This document shows positions 28,337 to 39,219 of a stretch of DNA of 64,000 bases, one piece after another. The first letter of the stretch is position 1, and the number at the start of each line of letters is the position of its first letter. The DNA lies in NCBI GenBank assembly GCA_947167105.1, contig CAMVGU010000016.1, positions 1 through 64,000 of the forward strand. Direction: 5' to 3'. Both the position numbers and the translations under genes were made by a program. Origin of the DNA: an uncultured Selenomonas sp. Its GTDB lineage: Bacteria > Bacillota > Negativicutes > Selenomonadales > Selenomonadaceae. The notes beneath the pieces are model-generated. The model made no database searches, was not told the DNA's origin, and saw only the letters and a list, made by a program, of their open reading frames with translations.

Positions 28337-31003
28337 TCAATCATCCAAATCAATCAATCTTTTACCATGCCCATACAAGCCCGTGCGGGTGATACGGGCC
28401 TCAGCCGGACGCACAGCCAGGGAGAACTGCTCCGCAATCGCTGTCAATACTTCCAACGGCTTCACGCTGCCATCGGATGCAGACCTGATGTCAAGGAACA
28501 ACTGCAATGTTCCCTCACGGGCCTGTACCTCAATGGGCCGCAGCATATACTGCTTAACCTCGATTTCGCGTCTTTTTTTCGGTGTCACGCGCTGATAAAT
28601 GACAGAGGATGCCTGATTGAAGGAACGGATTGCCCTTTCTGCTGCCTCTGCCGTGCCCGTATAAGGCACGAGCAGGCTGTAACGCGCCTCGTCCGTTTCT
28701 GCCATCAGGGATTTATGCTTGCCCCGCAGCAATCTTAATTCCTTGAGCTCAGCCCCCAAAGGCAACTGTGCCGTAAGCCTGTCCCAGACCTCTGGCTGGG
28801 CCAGCTCCCGCGTAAGCTCAAAATCCATATACTCAGCCTCGCTGGCTACCCCCAGGGACAGTGCTGAGGCAAAGGCGACCTTCATGTGGGGGTTGAACCC
28901 CTCGGAATACGCCATCGGCAATTTGGCACGGTCAAAGGCACGCTGAAAGAGATTGGCGTAATCCAGATGGGAAACATAGCGCAGGGGTTCACCCTTCGTG
29001 ATCCATGCCCGATAAGTATAGAGCACGCGGGGCGGCCTCTCCTGCCTGATTTCCGCAACCTGCCTCTCCACATCCCGCACAGGCGGGGCTGTCTCCTGCT
29101 GCAGCCGTGCCTGCTCCTGGATCCCGTAATCAATGACCTTTACACCCAGATTCTGGCAAATGCCGCAGCCGCTGCAGGTACCGCGACGGCAATCCCCAGT
29201 CAGGGCGGCCTGCATGGCCTTATCCCATTCCTGCCGCAGCCATTTGGCACTTGCCCCCGGCGAGGTATGCGCCCAGGGCAGTGCTTCCTCGAAGCTGCGG
29301 GTGCGGGCATTGTAATAGGACATATCCACATTGCATTTGCGGAAGGCTTCACGCCAAATTTCATCCTGATAAAGATCTGACCAGCCGTCGAACTTCGCGC
29401 CATCTGCCCAGGCCCTGTGCAACACAGGAGCCAGGCGGCGATCCCCCCTGGCAAATACGCCCTCAAGGACGGACAGGTGCGCGTCGTGGTAGTTGAACGT
29501 AATCGAACGGTCATGGATATGTTCTTTCAGCAAATGCTGTCGCCGCCGGAATTCCTCAAGGGGAAGCTGGCCGAACCACTGGAAGGGGGTATGGGGCTTT
29601 GGCACAAAACAGGAGCAGGAAATGGTGACTTTCACGCCGCGGCGTCCCTTGATTTTCGCGTAGAGATCCACGACCTTTTGGGCAAGCTCCGCAATGCCGA
29701 TGATATCCTCATCCCGCTCTGTGGGGAGGCCCATCATGAAGTAGAGCTTCACCTGCTTCCAGCCCTGGCGGAAAGCAGCGCCGCAAGCCGTGAGCAAATC
29801 CTCCTCCGTCACGCCCTTATTGATAACATCCCGCAGGCGCTGGGTGCCGGCCTCCGGCGCAAAGGTCAGGCCGGATTTCCTGACCTGCTGCAGCTTATGG
29901 GCCAGGTCGATGGAGAAGCTGTCAATCCTGAGAGAAGGCAGGGAGAAGCTCACCTGCTCATGGCGAAAGTCCTCCAATAAGTCATCAACCAGACGGCCCA
30001 GGCAGGAATAATCGGCTGAAGAAAGGGAGGTCATGCTCATTTCCGCATAACCGGAGGAATCTATCAGGCCACGGGCCATAGACCGTAGTTTCTCCTCCCT
30101 GCGTTCCCGCGCCGGGCGATAGCAAATGCCGGCCTGACAGAAACGGCAGCCACGGGAGCAGCCACGAAAGAGCTCCAGCATCGCACGATTATGCACAATA
30201 TCCATGAAGGGCACCAGGGGATGCTCCACCGACATAGCCTGATTCATGTCCTGCACGACACGCTTATAAATAACAGGACGGGCTTTTTCCTGCAACGGGC
30301 GCAATTCGGTAAAATTCCCTGCCTCGTCGTAATGCGGCTCATAGCAGCCCGGCACATAAATTCCGTCAATATCCAGCAGACGTGTAAGGAACCCCTGACG
30401 GCCACCGGGGTGGCCCTCCTGCTTCCAGGCCAGCAGAGCATCCGTTACCTCACAGATGACTTCCTCGCCCTCACCGATAATAAAGAAGTCAAAGAAGTCT
30501 GCCACCGGCTCCACATTGTAGACACAGGGGCCTCCCCCCACGACAAAGGGGGCATCCTCGCCGCGTTCCCGTGCCCACAGGGGAATCCCCGCCAGATCCA
30601 GCATATTCAGCACATTGGAGTAAATCATCTCGTACTGGAGGGAAAACCCCAGAAAATCAAACTCTGCAATCCTATGCTTCGTTTCCAGCGAATACAGCGG
30701 CAGCTTGCGCGTGCGCATCTCCGCTTCCATATCGGTCCAGGGAGCGTATACCCGCTCAGCGGCAGTATCGCCGCGCCGGTTCAGTATCTCATAGAGGATG
30801 GCCAGACCCAGATTGCTCATGCCTACCTCGTAGACATCCGGCAGGGCCAGCGCCCAGCGGCATTTCACTTCAGGTGCAGTCCATTCCTTCACAGCCGCAT
30901 TCCACTCCCCCCCCGTATAGCGCGAGGGTTTCAGCACCGATTGCAGCAGGTCATGGGGCAGGCTAATTGCTTCTGACACTTCGTTTTCCTCCAAAATACA
31001 CAT
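28337..31003 (-). CDS. Fused TIGR03960-type B12-binding radical SAM / TIGR03936-type (DUF2344) protein
   Basis: ELFRGCSRGCRFCQAGICYRPARER radical SAM motif; C-terminal PMAYSEGFNPHMKVAFASALSLGVASEAEYMDFEL. Confidence 0.9.
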   Translation of the reverse strand: MCILEENEVSEAISLPHDLLQSVLKPSRYTGGEWNAAVKEWTAPEVKCRWALALPDVYEVGMSNLGLAILYEILNRRGDTAAERVYAPWTDMEAEMRTRKLPLYSLETKHRIAEFDFLGFSLQYEMIYSNVLNMLDLAGIPLWARERGEDAPFVVGGGPCVYNVEPVADFFDFFIIGEGEEVICEVTDALLAWKQEGHPGGRQGFLTRLLDIDGIYVPGCYEPHYDEAGNFTELRPLQEKARPVIYKRVVQDMNQAMSVEHPLVPFMDIVHNRAMLELFRGCSRGCRFCQAGICYRPARERREEKLRSMARGLIDSSGYAEMSMTSLSSADYSCLGRLVDDLLEDFRHEQVSFSLPSLRIDSFSIDLAHKLQQVRKSGLTFAPEAGTQRLRDVINKGVTEEDLLTACGAAFRQGWKQVKLYFMMGLPTERDEDIIGIAELAQKVVDLYAKIKGRRGVKVTISCSCFVPKPHTPFQWFGQLPLEEFRRRQHLLKEHIHDRSITFNYHDAHLSVLEGVFARGDRRLAPVLHRAWADGAKFDGWSDLYQDEIWREAFRKCNVDMSYYNARTRSFEEALPWAHTSPGASAKWLRQEWDKAMQAALTGDCRRGTCSGCGICQNLGVKVIDYGIQEQARLQQETAPPVRDVERQVAEIRQERPPRVLYTYRAWITKGEPLRYVSHLDYANLFQRAFDRAKLPMAYSEGFNPHMKVAFASALSLGVASEAEYMDFELTRELAQPEVWDRLTAQLPLGAELKELRLLRGKHKSLMAETDEARYSLLVPYTGTAEAAERAIRSFNQASSVIYQRVTPKKRREIEVKQYMLRPIEVQAREGTLQLFLDIRSASDGSVKPLEVLTAIAEQFSLAVRPAEARITRTGLYGHGKRLIDLDD

Positions 31004-31059
31004 ACTTGATATATACACTTGCGCCCCCCACCATCGGCAGAAGGTGAGGGGCACAGATG

Positions 31060-32166
31060 CTAAAACAGCAGCTTAGGTTTCCTCAGCTGTATATTCATCA
31101 ATAATGCTATCGCCATGATATTGGTGGTAAGGGAGCTGACGCCGTAGCTCATCAGCGGCAGCGGGATACCCGTAACGGGCATAATGCCCATCGTCATGCC
31201 GACGTTGACCAAGACATGGAACGCCAGCATGGAAGTGATGCCCACAGCCAGCAGGCGGCCAAACTGGTCACTGGCATCCTTCGCAATCTGCAGGCCGCGC
31301 CACAGCACAACCAGATAAAGGAGCAGCAGGAACACCGCACCTATGAAGCCCAACTCCTCACCGACCACAGCAAAAATAAAGTCCGTATGGTTCTCCGGCA
31401 GGAAATTCAACTGGCTCTGGGTGCCTCCGAACAGCCCCTTGCCGTACAGCATGCCCGAGCCAATGGCAATCTTCGACTGGATGATGTGGTAGCCGGAGCC
31501 GAGAGGGTCTACATTCGGGTCCAGAAAGACCTTCAGGCGCATCTTCTGGTACTCCTTCAGCACGAACATCCACAGCAGGGGAAAGACCGCCACCCCTGCC
31601 GCAAAAATCCCTCCCAGGACTCTCAGGTTAATGCCCGCCGCAAAAACCATGCCGAAGAAAATGGCCATAAAGACCAGCGATGTACCCAGATCAGGCTGCT
31701 TCAGCACCAGTATGAAGGGCAGGCCCACGTAGGCGGCCACCGGGAGCAAGTCATGCAAGGTATTGAGCTTGCCGACTTTATCCTCCAGCATGGCTGCCAG
31801 ACAAACAATCATGATGAGCTTAGAGAACTCCGAGGGCTGTATGCTGATAGGGCCAAGCATAATCCAGCGCTGTGCTCCCAGAGCAGAATGGCCTGCCACC
31901 ATGACCGCAATCAGCATGATGAGATTAAATACGTAGAACCTGTTCCCATATGCCTGCAGCATTTTATAATCGAAATTCATCAGGAAAACCGCCAGCGCAA
32001 AATTCATCAACGCAAACAGCCCCTGACGCTGTACATACCAATAGCGTTCCTCAGTCGGTGTATTGATATGCGTAGCGCTGCCAATGATGATCAGGCTCAT
32101 TATGACGATACCAGCCGTCGCCAGCAACAGCGTAAAGTCCGTGCGACGCAGTAACCGTTTATTCAT
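31060..32166 (-). CDS. rodA: Rod shape-determining protein RodA (SEDS)
   Basis: Polytopic SEDS family; LPENHTDFIFAVVGEELGFIGA; PLPLMSYGVSSL. Confidence 0.95.
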   Translation of the reverse strand: MNKRLLRRTDFTLLLATAGIVIMSLIIIGSATHINTPTEERYWYVQRQGLFALMNFALAVFLMNFDYKMLQAYGNRFYVFNLIMLIAVMVAGHSALGAQRWIMLGPISIQPSEFSKLIMIVCLAAMLEDKVGKLNTLHDLLPVAAYVGLPFILVLKQPDLGTSLVFMAIFFGMVFAAGINLRVLGGIFAAGVAVFPLLWMFVLKEYQKMRLKVFLDPNVDPLGSGYHIIQSKIAIGSGMLYGKGLFGGTQSQLNFLPENHTDFIFAVVGEELGFIGAVFLLLLYLVVLWRGLQIAKDASDQFGRLLAVGITSMLAFHVLVNVGMTMGIMPVTGIPLPLMSYGVSSLTTNIMAIALLMNIQLRKPKLLF

Positions 32167-32172
32167 GCAGCC

Positions 32173-32451
32173 TCATCCCTTATTTTTGCCCTTGTCATGC
32201 TTCATGCGGCTTACCGGAATATTAGCCACCAATGCTACAGAATCATCATCATCTGCCAGCGAGATTTCCATATCATGCTGGTTGATTTCCATGTAATTTG
32301 AAATAACGCGGATGATATCATTCTTTAAATTGTTCATGACTTCCGGCGAGATATTCGCACGGTCATGAATCAATACGACCTTCAGGCGATCCTTGGCAAT
32401 CTTTCCGGAGGATTCCTTCTTGCCGAATATCTTCATTAAAGCTTCCAACAT
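32173..32451 (-). CDS. minE: Cell division topological specificity factor MinE
   Basis: AKDRLKVVLIHDRANISPEVMNNLKNDIIRVISNYMEI; follows minD. Confidence 0.95.
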   Translation of the reverse strand: MLEALMKIFGKKESSGKIAKDRLKVVLIHDRANISPEVMNNLKNDIIRVISNYMEINQHDMEISLADDDDSVALVANIPVSRMKHDKGKNKG

Positions 32452-32465
32452 ATCTCAGTCCTCCC

Positions 32466-33254
32466 TTACAGATTAAAGACGCGCTTCAGCCTTGTGAAAA
32501 AGCCTTCCTTCGGGAACTCCATAAATGGCACCGGCTCGCCGCACAGGCGGGAAACAATGTTGCGGTAAGCCTGGCCTGCCTGGGAATTCGGCATGGTAAT
32601 GCAAGGCTCGCCACGGTTCGTGCTGGTGACGACCATTTCATCATCCGGCACCTGGCCGATGCACTCAATGGACAGTATATCATTGATGTCATCCATGTCC
32701 AGCATGTCGCCGCTCTCTACCATAAGCGGGCGGATACGATTTACCACCAGCTTGATATTTTCCTTATCTGCACGTCCCAGCTCACCGATAATCTTATCCG
32801 CATCCCGCACAGCAGAGATTTCCGGCATCGTGACAACGATGGCCACATCCGCTGCCGCAATGGCGGTCTTGAATCCCTGCTCAATACCGGCCGGACAGTC
32901 AATCAGGATATAGTCGAACTCCTTTTTCATGTCATTGCAGAGCTTCACCAGTTGCTCAGGATTCACGGCAGTCTTGTCCTTGACCTGGGAAGTCGGCAAC
33001 AGGAACAGGGAATCATATTTCTTATGGCGCACCAGCGCTTTTTTGTATTCTACACGGCCTTCCGTCACATCAATCAAATCATACATGATGCGATTCTCCA
33101 GCCCCAGCAGCAGATCCAGGTTGCGGAGGCCCGTATCGGTATCGACCAGCGCGACCCTCTTGCCGCGCATGGCCAGTCCCACTCCCAGATTTGCCGTCGT
33201 AGTGGTCTTGCCCACGCCGCCCTTGCCTGATGTGATAACATAGATTTCACTCAT
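32466..33254 (-). CDS. minD: Septum site-determining protein MinD
   Basis: SGKGGVGKTTTTANLGVGLAMRGKRVALVDTDTGLRNLDL; C-terminal amphipathic GFFTRLKRVFNL. Confidence 0.97.
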   Translation of the reverse strand: MSEIYVITSGKGGVGKTTTTANLGVGLAMRGKRVALVDTDTGLRNLDLLLGLENRIMYDLIDVTEGRVEYKKALVRHKKYDSLFLLPTSQVKDKTAVNPEQLVKLCNDMKKEFDYILIDCPAGIEQGFKTAIAAADVAIVVTMPEISAVRDADKIIGELGRADKENIKLVVNRIRPLMVESGDMLDMDDINDILSIECIGQVPDDEMVVTSTNRGEPCITMPNSQAGQAYRNIVSRLCGEPVPFMEFPKEGFFTRLKRVFNL

Positions 33255-33272
33255 TTTTTAGTCCTGCCTTTC

Positions 33273-34046
33273 CTACCGTTCGATTGGCTCTATCACTATC
33301 TGTCCATCCCTGATTAAAGCCCGTTCCGGGTGATCCGGACGGCGCTTGCGTTCCTGACGATCCATATCCCCTGTCTGCTCTACGGGCTCCGCATCATCCT
33401 GCTCTGCGGTCATATCCAAATGATCCGGAGAGCGTGCTATGAGATCCGCAATGCGGATCTGCGGCGGCATCAGTCTGTCTGCCACGATGATGGCTGACTT
33501 GTCGCCGAAGGCACCGGCATGCACCAGACCGCGGCAAATGCCACGCACATCTATGCTGCCGCCTGCAATGATCTGGGAGCCTGGGTTCACATTGCCGCAG
33601 ACCAGCACAGAACTCTGGGTGCGGATTTCCTGGCCGCCCCGCAGCGTGCGGTTCACGACCATCATCTCCTGGACGGAGTCGGACTTGGCCGTTTTTTCCT
33701 GTGCTGCTTCAGCAGAACCATCAGCCTGCTTAGGCCCGGCCTCTGCCCTCTGTGGCTGACGATTAACCGTGAACGCCCCCGGCACGGGCCTGTCGCTGTG
33801 CTCATTAGCTTTCTGCACACGGCAAATCAGGCCATGCTCATGGAAAAGATGCTGCATCTGCTCACGCTTGGCTGCAGTAAACACATCCCTTGGTATCTGC
33901 ACCAGCGTACCGCGCAGAAAAAATCCGGAGCCGGACTCCAGCTTCCCCTGCAAATGCTGCATGACATCCTCAAAGGATGCCTGGGGCGCAAAAGTCAGCA
34001 GCAGACCGGATTTGCCGCCCTTAATCTTGACCAATTCTTCACTCAT
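33273..34046 (-). CDS. minC: Septum site-determining protein MinC
   Basis: VNRTLRGGQEIRTQSSVLVCGNVNPGSQIIAGGSIDVRGICRGLVHAG. Confidence 0.93.
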   Translation of the reverse strand: MSEELVKIKGGKSGLLLTFAPQASFEDVMQHLQGKLESGSGFFLRGTLVQIPRDVFTAAKREQMQHLFHEHGLICRVQKANEHSDRPVPGAFTVNRQPQRAEAGPKQADGSAEAAQEKTAKSDSVQEMMVVNRTLRGGQEIRTQSSVLVCGNVNPGSQIIAGGSIDVRGICRGLVHAGAFGDKSAIIVADRLMPPQIRIADLIARSPDHLDMTAEQDDAEPVEQTGDMDRQERKRRPDHPERALIRDGQIVIEPIER

Positions 34047-34067
34047 TGCTATCCTCGCTTTATCATC

Positions 34068-35885
34068 CTATTGCTTGGGCTGGGCAGGCTGAGCTGCCTG
34101 AGACGCCTGTACCGGCTGAGGCTGATTCAGGCCGAAAGCCGCCTCCAGTATCTTCCTGCCAATCGGCACCGCCGACTGGGCGCCGTAGCCCCCCTGCTCC
34201 ACGATTACTGCCACTACCACATTGGGCGCATCAAAAGGCCCGTATGCCACGAACCAGCCATGATCCTTGCCATGAGGGTTCTCCGCCGTGCCGGTCTTGC
34301 CGGCGATTTCTATAGGAAAGCCCGCAAAGATGCGTGCTGCCGTGCCGTATTTCGTCACGTCATGCAGTCCCGTCTGCACAAGCTTGATATCTGCAGCAGG
34401 CACATCGAGCTGGGAAAGCAGAACCGGCTTGAATTCCTTGACCAGCTTGCCATCGGGGCCCACAATGCGATTCACCATATGGGGCTGGAACCGCTTGCCA
34501 TCCGCCGCGATCTCGCCCATGACCATTGCAGCCTGCAGAGGCGTCACCAGATTGAAGCCCTGGCCTATGGCAGCATCAAAGGTTTCCGACAGATACCAGT
34601 CGCCGTCCTCGAAGTTCAGCTCCTTGTACCTGCGGTTCGCCACCAGGCCCTCCGACTCATAGGGCAGGTCAATCCCCGTGACCTTGCCCAGGCCGAACAT
34701 GCGCGCATACTTTTCCAGGCGGTCAATGCCAAGGCGGTTACCCATTTCGTAGAAATACACGTTATCGGAATGGGCCATGGCCTGCACGAAGTTGATATTG
34801 CCCAGCGCCTCGCCGTCTGCATTGCCCTTGGGAATGATCCAATGGCGGCCCGAGTCGAAGATAAGCTCCTCCGGCGAGACGACCCCTTCCGTCAGGGCAG
34901 CCGTGCCGGTCACAATCTTGAAGGTGGAGCCAGGCGGATATTCACCCGTGATGGCCTTGTTATCCATCGGATGATAGGGATTATCATTCAGCTTGCTCCA
35001 TTCCTTGCTGGAGATGCCGTGGGCAAACAAGTTAGGATTGAAAGCCGGGCGGCTGACCATGGCCAGCACCTCGCCCGTCTGCGGATTCAGTACAACGGCA
35101 GCCGCCGCGTGGGCATTGATGAGGGCCAGTTGCTCATCCACAGCCTTTTCGGCTGCCTGCTGCAACTCCTTATCAATGGTCAGGTACAGGTCAGCACCTG
35201 CAACGGGCGGCTTCATGCCCAGGCGCTGCACCGGCTTGCCCGCCACATCCACTTCCACCTGCTCACCGCCGTCCACGCCGCGGATTTCCCTGTCATAGAC
35301 CCGTTCCAGGCCGAACTTGCCTATAATGTCTCCCGATTTATAGCCTTCGTCCTTCTTTTTTTCCAGCTCCATATCGTTGATTTCGCTGACATAGCCGAAG
35401 GTATGCGCCCCCTGCTCATTCAGCACATAATCACGCACGGACTGGGTCTCGATAATGACGCCGGGATATTCTTCCTTGCGCTCCTCAATGATAGTATAGA
35501 TATCCGGCGTTACATCTGCCTTGATGCGGATTGGATTAAAGCCGGTATGTGCCGCGATTTTCTGCTCGATATCCTCCACAGGCACCTTCAATAGCCCTGA
35601 AAGCCTGGCAATCACCTCATCAGAGATAGGTGCTGCCAGGGGCATCAGCGACACGGTAAAGCCAGGCCGATTATTGACCAGTAACGCCCCATTGCGGTCG
35701 TAAAAAGTGCCTCGCGGCGCCATTGCCGGAATCAGGCGTATGCGGTTGCCATCTGCAAGGCGGGCATAATAGTCACCATCATAGACCTGCAAGTGCCCGG
35801 CCCGCCCGATCAGCACGGCAATGACCAGCACAATCAATACGCCCAGTACTTTCAGCCTGCCGATGAATTCATCATTTTCTACCAA
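34068..35885 (-). CDS. mrdA: Penicillin-binding protein 2
   Basis: GEYPPGSTFKIVTGTAAL; SDNVYFYEMG; IAGKTGTAENP; start uncertain (TTG at 35885 or upstream to 35969). Confidence 0.93.
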   Translation of the reverse strand: MVENDEFIGRLKVLGVLIVLVIAVLIGRAGHLQVYDGDYYARLADGNRIRLIPAMAPRGTFYDRNGALLVNNRPGFTVSLMPLAAPISDEVIARLSGLLKVPVEDIEQKIAAHTGFNPIRIKADVTPDIYTIIEERKEEYPGVIIETQSVRDYVLNEQGAHTFGYVSEINDMELEKKKDEGYKSGDIIGKFGLERVYDREIRGVDGGEQVEVDVAGKPVQRLGMKPPVAGADLYLTIDKELQQAAEKAVDEQLALINAHAAAAVVLNPQTGEVLAMVSRPAFNPNLFAHGISSKEWSKLNDNPYHPMDNKAITGEYPPGSTFKIVTGTAALTEGVVSPEELIFDSGRHWIIPKGNADGEALGNINFVQAMAHSDNVYFYEMGNRLGIDRLEKYARMFGLGKVTGIDLPYESEGLVANRRYKELNFEDGDWYLSETFDAAIGQGFNLVTPLQAAMVMGEIAADGKRFQPHMVNRIVGPDGKLVKEFKPVLLSQLDVPAADIKLVQTGLHDVTKYGTAARIFAGFPIEIAGKTGTAENPHGKDHGWFVAYGPFDAPNVVVAVIVEQGGYGAQSAVPIGRKILEAAFGLNQPQPVQASQAAQPAQPKQ

Positions 35886-35969
35886 GCAAAAAGCACCCCC
35901 ATTGATGAACAGAAACGGTTCCCTGCCCCATACACGAAAGCAAGGCGCCCTTACAGGCGCCTTAACCAA

Positions 35970-36464
35970 CTACTTCTTTTCCCGCAGACGCTGCTCCAGC
36001 ACATAAGTCACCCTATGGACAGGATAGGCGCAAGCGAGCTGATAGACCAGCATAGGCAACAGCGTAAACTGCAACTGCCCGACCAGATTAAAGCGATACC
36101 CTAATAATACCATAAGCAACGCCAAAATAAAATAGTTAAAGGCAGTAGCACCTAAGGATGTCAGCACGGGCAGGGAGAACTGCTCCTTGAACACACGGTT
36201 CGCAAAACGCCCGCAAAACAAGCCAAGCAGGGTCTGGCTGAAGCTGCACAAACCAAAGAAAGTGCCCGTAGAAAGTTCCTGCATCAAGCCCGTCAGGAAA
36301 CCCATCAGCCCCCCCTGGCGCGTACCTCGCAGGAAGGCAAAGGAAACGGTCAGCAAAAGCATTAAATTCGGCGATACGCCATGATATGCGATAATCGGCA
36401 GCAAAGAAGTCTGCAAAACGTAGAGCCCTGCAGCAAAAGCCGCCCAAATACCGAATTCCCTCAT
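35970..36464 (-). CDS. mreD: Rod shape-determining protein MreD
   Basis: Polytopic 164 aa between mreC and pbp2. Confidence 0.88.
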   Translation of the reverse strand: MREFGIWAAFAAGLYVLQTSLLPIIAYHGVSPNLMLLLTVSFAFLRGTRQGGLMGFLTGLMQELSTGTFFGLCSFSQTLLGLFCGRFANRVFKEQFSLPVLTSLGATAFNYFILALLMVLLGYRFNLVGQLQFTLLPMLVYQLACAYPVHRVTYVLEQRLREKK

Positions 36465-37396
36465 TGCTGCTTTGCCTCCTGTGCCGCTGCTTTCGGATCT
36501 GTCTCCGTGCCGGGTGTCTGCGCCGGCGGCGTCATCGGCTCCGGCGGCGCCTCACGGGATGCCGTTATGACCATCACATCTTCCAGGCGCTGGAAATCCA
36601 CGGCCGGTTCCAGGAGAGCCACCTTCAGCAGCCCGCCCGTATCATTTTTCAGCTCCGAAACCAATCCGACAACTAATCCCTTCGGATATATGCCGCCGAA
36701 GCCCGAGGTAACAATAATATCCCCCACGATCACATCAGCGGTCTTCGGGATGTTCACCATGCGCGGCATAGTCGGATTATCAAGATCACCCTCGACAATA
36801 CCCGCTACCCTGGACTCCGGACGCTGCACCAGCGTGCCCACAGAGGTTCGTGGGTCAAGAATTAGCTGCACCTTGGAAGAATTCGGCCCCGCTTCCACTA
36901 CACGACCGACCAGCCCCTTATCCGTCACCACAGGCATATCTTTCTGAACGCCGTCCCCAAGGCCCCTGTTGATGACAATCATGCTGGACCAGGTAGCTGA
37001 TTCCCTGCCAATCACCCTGGCTGCCACCAAATCGAACTGCAATGCCGACTGCTTGTAGCCCAAAAGTGCCCTGAGCCGCTCGTTTTCAGCCGCATATTCG
37101 CTGGCTGTAAGGTTCTGCTCGCGCAACTGAGTCACTTCGTTTCTCAGCATTTCGTTCTGCTCGTAAACAGTTGCCATTTCCCAGATGAATGCCGTACCCT
37201 GGCGAAGCTCATCCCCAATCCAGGAAACTATCGACTGGAAGGGGGACAATACCAGCGAAACCGCCTGGCTGGACACAGGCATCTGCACGCGTCCGCGTGC
37301 CGCGAAGAAAATCAGGCAAAAGAGACTGACGAGGACAAAGATGAGCGCCCAGATTTTCTTCGGCGAATTCTTGTCACGTCTTACCCTGTTGCTCAT
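36461..37396 (-). CDS. mreC: Rod shape-determining protein MreC
   Basis: [42 protein letters not shown]. Confidence 0.95.
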   Translation of the reverse strand: MSNRVRRDKNSPKKIWALIFVLVSLFCLIFFAARGRVQMPVSSQAVSLVLSPFQSIVSWIGDELRQGTAFIWEMATVYEQNEMLRNEVTQLREQNLTASEYAAENERLRALLGYKQSALQFDLVAARVIGRESATWSSMIVINRGLGDGVQKDMPVVTDKGLVGRVVEAGPNSSKVQLILDPRTSVGTLVQRPESRVAGIVEGDLDNPTMPRMVNIPKTADVIVGDIIVTSGFGGIYPKGLVVGLVSELKNDTGGLLKVALLEPAVDFQRLEDVMVITASREAPPEPMTPPAQTPGTETDPKAAAQEAKQQ

Positions 37397-38433
37397 GAAT
37401 TCAACTTCTTAGAGGTCATTACGACACGCTTCAAAAGCTCGATGTTTTCCAGCGAGCGGCCCGTACCCTCGCCGACGCAGGACAGGGCATCTTCGGAGAC
37501 CAGTACCGGCATGCCTGTCTCATGGGAAAGGAGCTTGTCAAGATTCGTCAGGAGAGCGCCGCCCCCCGTCATCATAATGCCGTGATCCATAACATCAGCG
37601 GCAAGCTCCGGCGGCGTCTTCTCCAGTGTGGACTTGACCGCGTCAATAATCTTGTAAATAGGCTCATTCAGGGCTTCGCGGATTTCCTCTGCCTGGATGG
37701 TCAATGTCTTCGGCAAGCCAGAAACCAGGTCGCGCCCACGGATATCCATGGTGCGGTTCGTATCCGGCGTAACGATAGCCGTGCCAATGCTGATCTTGAT
37801 TTCCTCAGCCGTGCGCTCACCGATCATCAGGTTATACTGCCGCTTAATGTATTGGATGATGGAAGAATCCATTTCATCGCCGCCGATGCGGATGGAGCGG
37901 CTCGTCACGATTCCCCCCAGGGAAATAACCGCTATCTCTGTCGTACCGCCGCCGATATCGACGACCATCGAGCCTGTCGCGTCCTCCACAGGCAGGCCCG
38001 CGCCGATGGCGGCTGCCATAGGCTCCTCGATCAAATATGCCTCACGCGCACCGGCCTGCTGCGCAGCGTCAATAACCGCACGCTTTTCCACCTCGGTGAC
38101 GCCGGAGGGCACGCCCACCACGACCCGGGGCTTCACAAAGGACTTCGAGTTCATTGCCTTGCGGATGAAGTACTTCAGCATAGCCTGGGTAACATCGAAG
38201 TCTGCAATCACGCCATCCTTCATGGGACGGATAGCCACGATATTGCCGGGGGTACGGCCAATCATACGCTTTGCTTCCTCACCCACGGCCAGCACGTCAC
38301 CGGTATCACTCTTTATTGCAACGACAGACGGCTCGCGCAGGACAATGCCCCTGCCCTTCACATGCACGAGCGTATTAGCCGTGCCAAGATCTATGCCCAT
38401 GTCGTGTGAAAAACCACCAAAAAGACTCCACAT
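37393..38433 (-). CDS. mreB: Rod shape-determining protein MreB
   Basis: [49 protein letters not shown]. Confidence 0.97.
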   Translation of the reverse strand: MWSLFGGFSHDMGIDLGTANTLVHVKGRGIVLREPSVVAIKSDTGDVLAVGEEAKRMIGRTPGNIVAIRPMKDGVIADFDVTQAMLKYFIRKAMNSKSFVKPRVVVGVPSGVTEVEKRAVIDAAQQAGAREAYLIEEPMAAAIGAGLPVEDATGSMVVDIGGGTTEIAVISLGGIVTSRSIRIGGDEMDSSIIQYIKRQYNLMIGERTAEEIKISIGTAIVTPDTNRTMDIRGRDLVSGLPKTLTIQAEEIREALNEPIYKIIDAVKSTLEKTPPELAADVMDHGIMMTGGGALLTNLDKLLSHETGMPVLVSEDALSCVGEGTGRSLENIELLKRVVMTSKKLNS

Positions 38434-38597
38434 GTTATCTGAATAACTCCTTCCAGAAACTTAATAATCTGCCATTAAATGCTGCTACCAAAAACAGCAC
38501 CTCCATTGTAGCACAAAATGGAAGTGCTGTGGGAATTTTTTTTAAAGCAAAATGCCCGCAGGCACGGAGGCTTGCAGGGCATTTGGCACACACATTG

Positions 38598-38637
38598 AAA
38601 AACGACTTCCGCAGAAGCGGAAGCCGTTTTTTTTTTC
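38598..38637 (-). terminator. Terminator of the propionate cluster
   Basis: Minus CGGCTTCCGC-ttct-GCGGAAGTCGTTTTT; further hairpins at 38490-38580. Confidence 0.75.
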
Positions 38638-38642
38638 AGCTA

Positions 38643-39026
38643 TCAGCCAAGGATAACGAGGGAATCATGCACCTTGACGCTCTGGCCAGCATCAACATTG
38701 AAAGCCTTGACCACGCCATCAGCATCTGCCGCTATCTCATTCTGCATCTTCATGGCCTCAAGAATCAGCAGCACATCGCCGGCCTTGACCTGCTGGCCCA
38801 CATTGGCGACGAGCTTAATGATCTTGCCCGGCATCGGCGCATCAATGGAATGCTCACCGGCACCGGCAGCCTGGGCTGCCTTGGCAGGAGCCGCCGGGGC
38901 GGCCGGTGCAGGTGCTGCCTTCGGAGCAGGTGCAGCAGCCCGTGGAGCGGCTGCCACAGCGGACTTGACTTCCTCGACTTCGACCTCATAAGCCTGGCCG
39001 TTGACAGTGATATTGAACTTCTTCAT
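38643..39026 (-). CDS. mmdC: Biotin carboxyl carrier (methylmalonyl-CoA decarboxylase gamma subunit)
   Basis: Ala/Pro-rich linker; APMPGKIIKLVANVGQQVKAGDVLLILEAMKMQNEI. Confidence 0.92.
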   Translation of the reverse strand: MKKFNITVNGQAYEVEVEEVKSAVAAAPRAAAPAPKAAPAPAAPAAPAKAAQAAGAGEHSIDAPMPGKIIKLVANVGQQVKAGDVLLILEAMKMQNEIAADADGVVKAFNVDAGQSVKVHDSLVILG

Positions 39027-39049
39027 ATTGCCATTCCTCCCAACAATTC

Positions 39050-39193
39050 TTACAGGCGTGCCGTACGGGCAGCCATGGCCCAGGCCGTGCTGGGCTTAAT
39101 GCGTACTGCGCGAACCTTGCCGCCGCCCATCATCTGGACTGCCGCCGTGATAGCCGCAATTACTTCCGGCTTGATATTCTTATCAGCGTGCAT
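39050..39193 (-). CDS. mmdE: Methylmalonyl-CoA decarboxylase epsilon-like small subunit
   Basis: Hand translated: MHADKNIKPEVIAAITAAVQMMGGGKVRAVRIKPSTAWAMAARTARL; AAGGAGG upstream; between mmdA and mmdC. Confidence 0.75.
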   Translation of the reverse strand: MHADKNIKPEVIAAITAAVQMMGGGKVRAVRIKPSTAWAMAARTARL

Positions 39194-39219
39194 ATGAAAG
39201 CCTCCTTAACCAGTTATCA

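Noticed and set aside
33519-35594. 691-aa plus-strand ORF opposite minC and pbp2
   Set aside because: Antisense to two clearly recognised genes; His/Arg/Gln-rich low-meaning translation typical of shadow ORFs in GC-rich coding DNA
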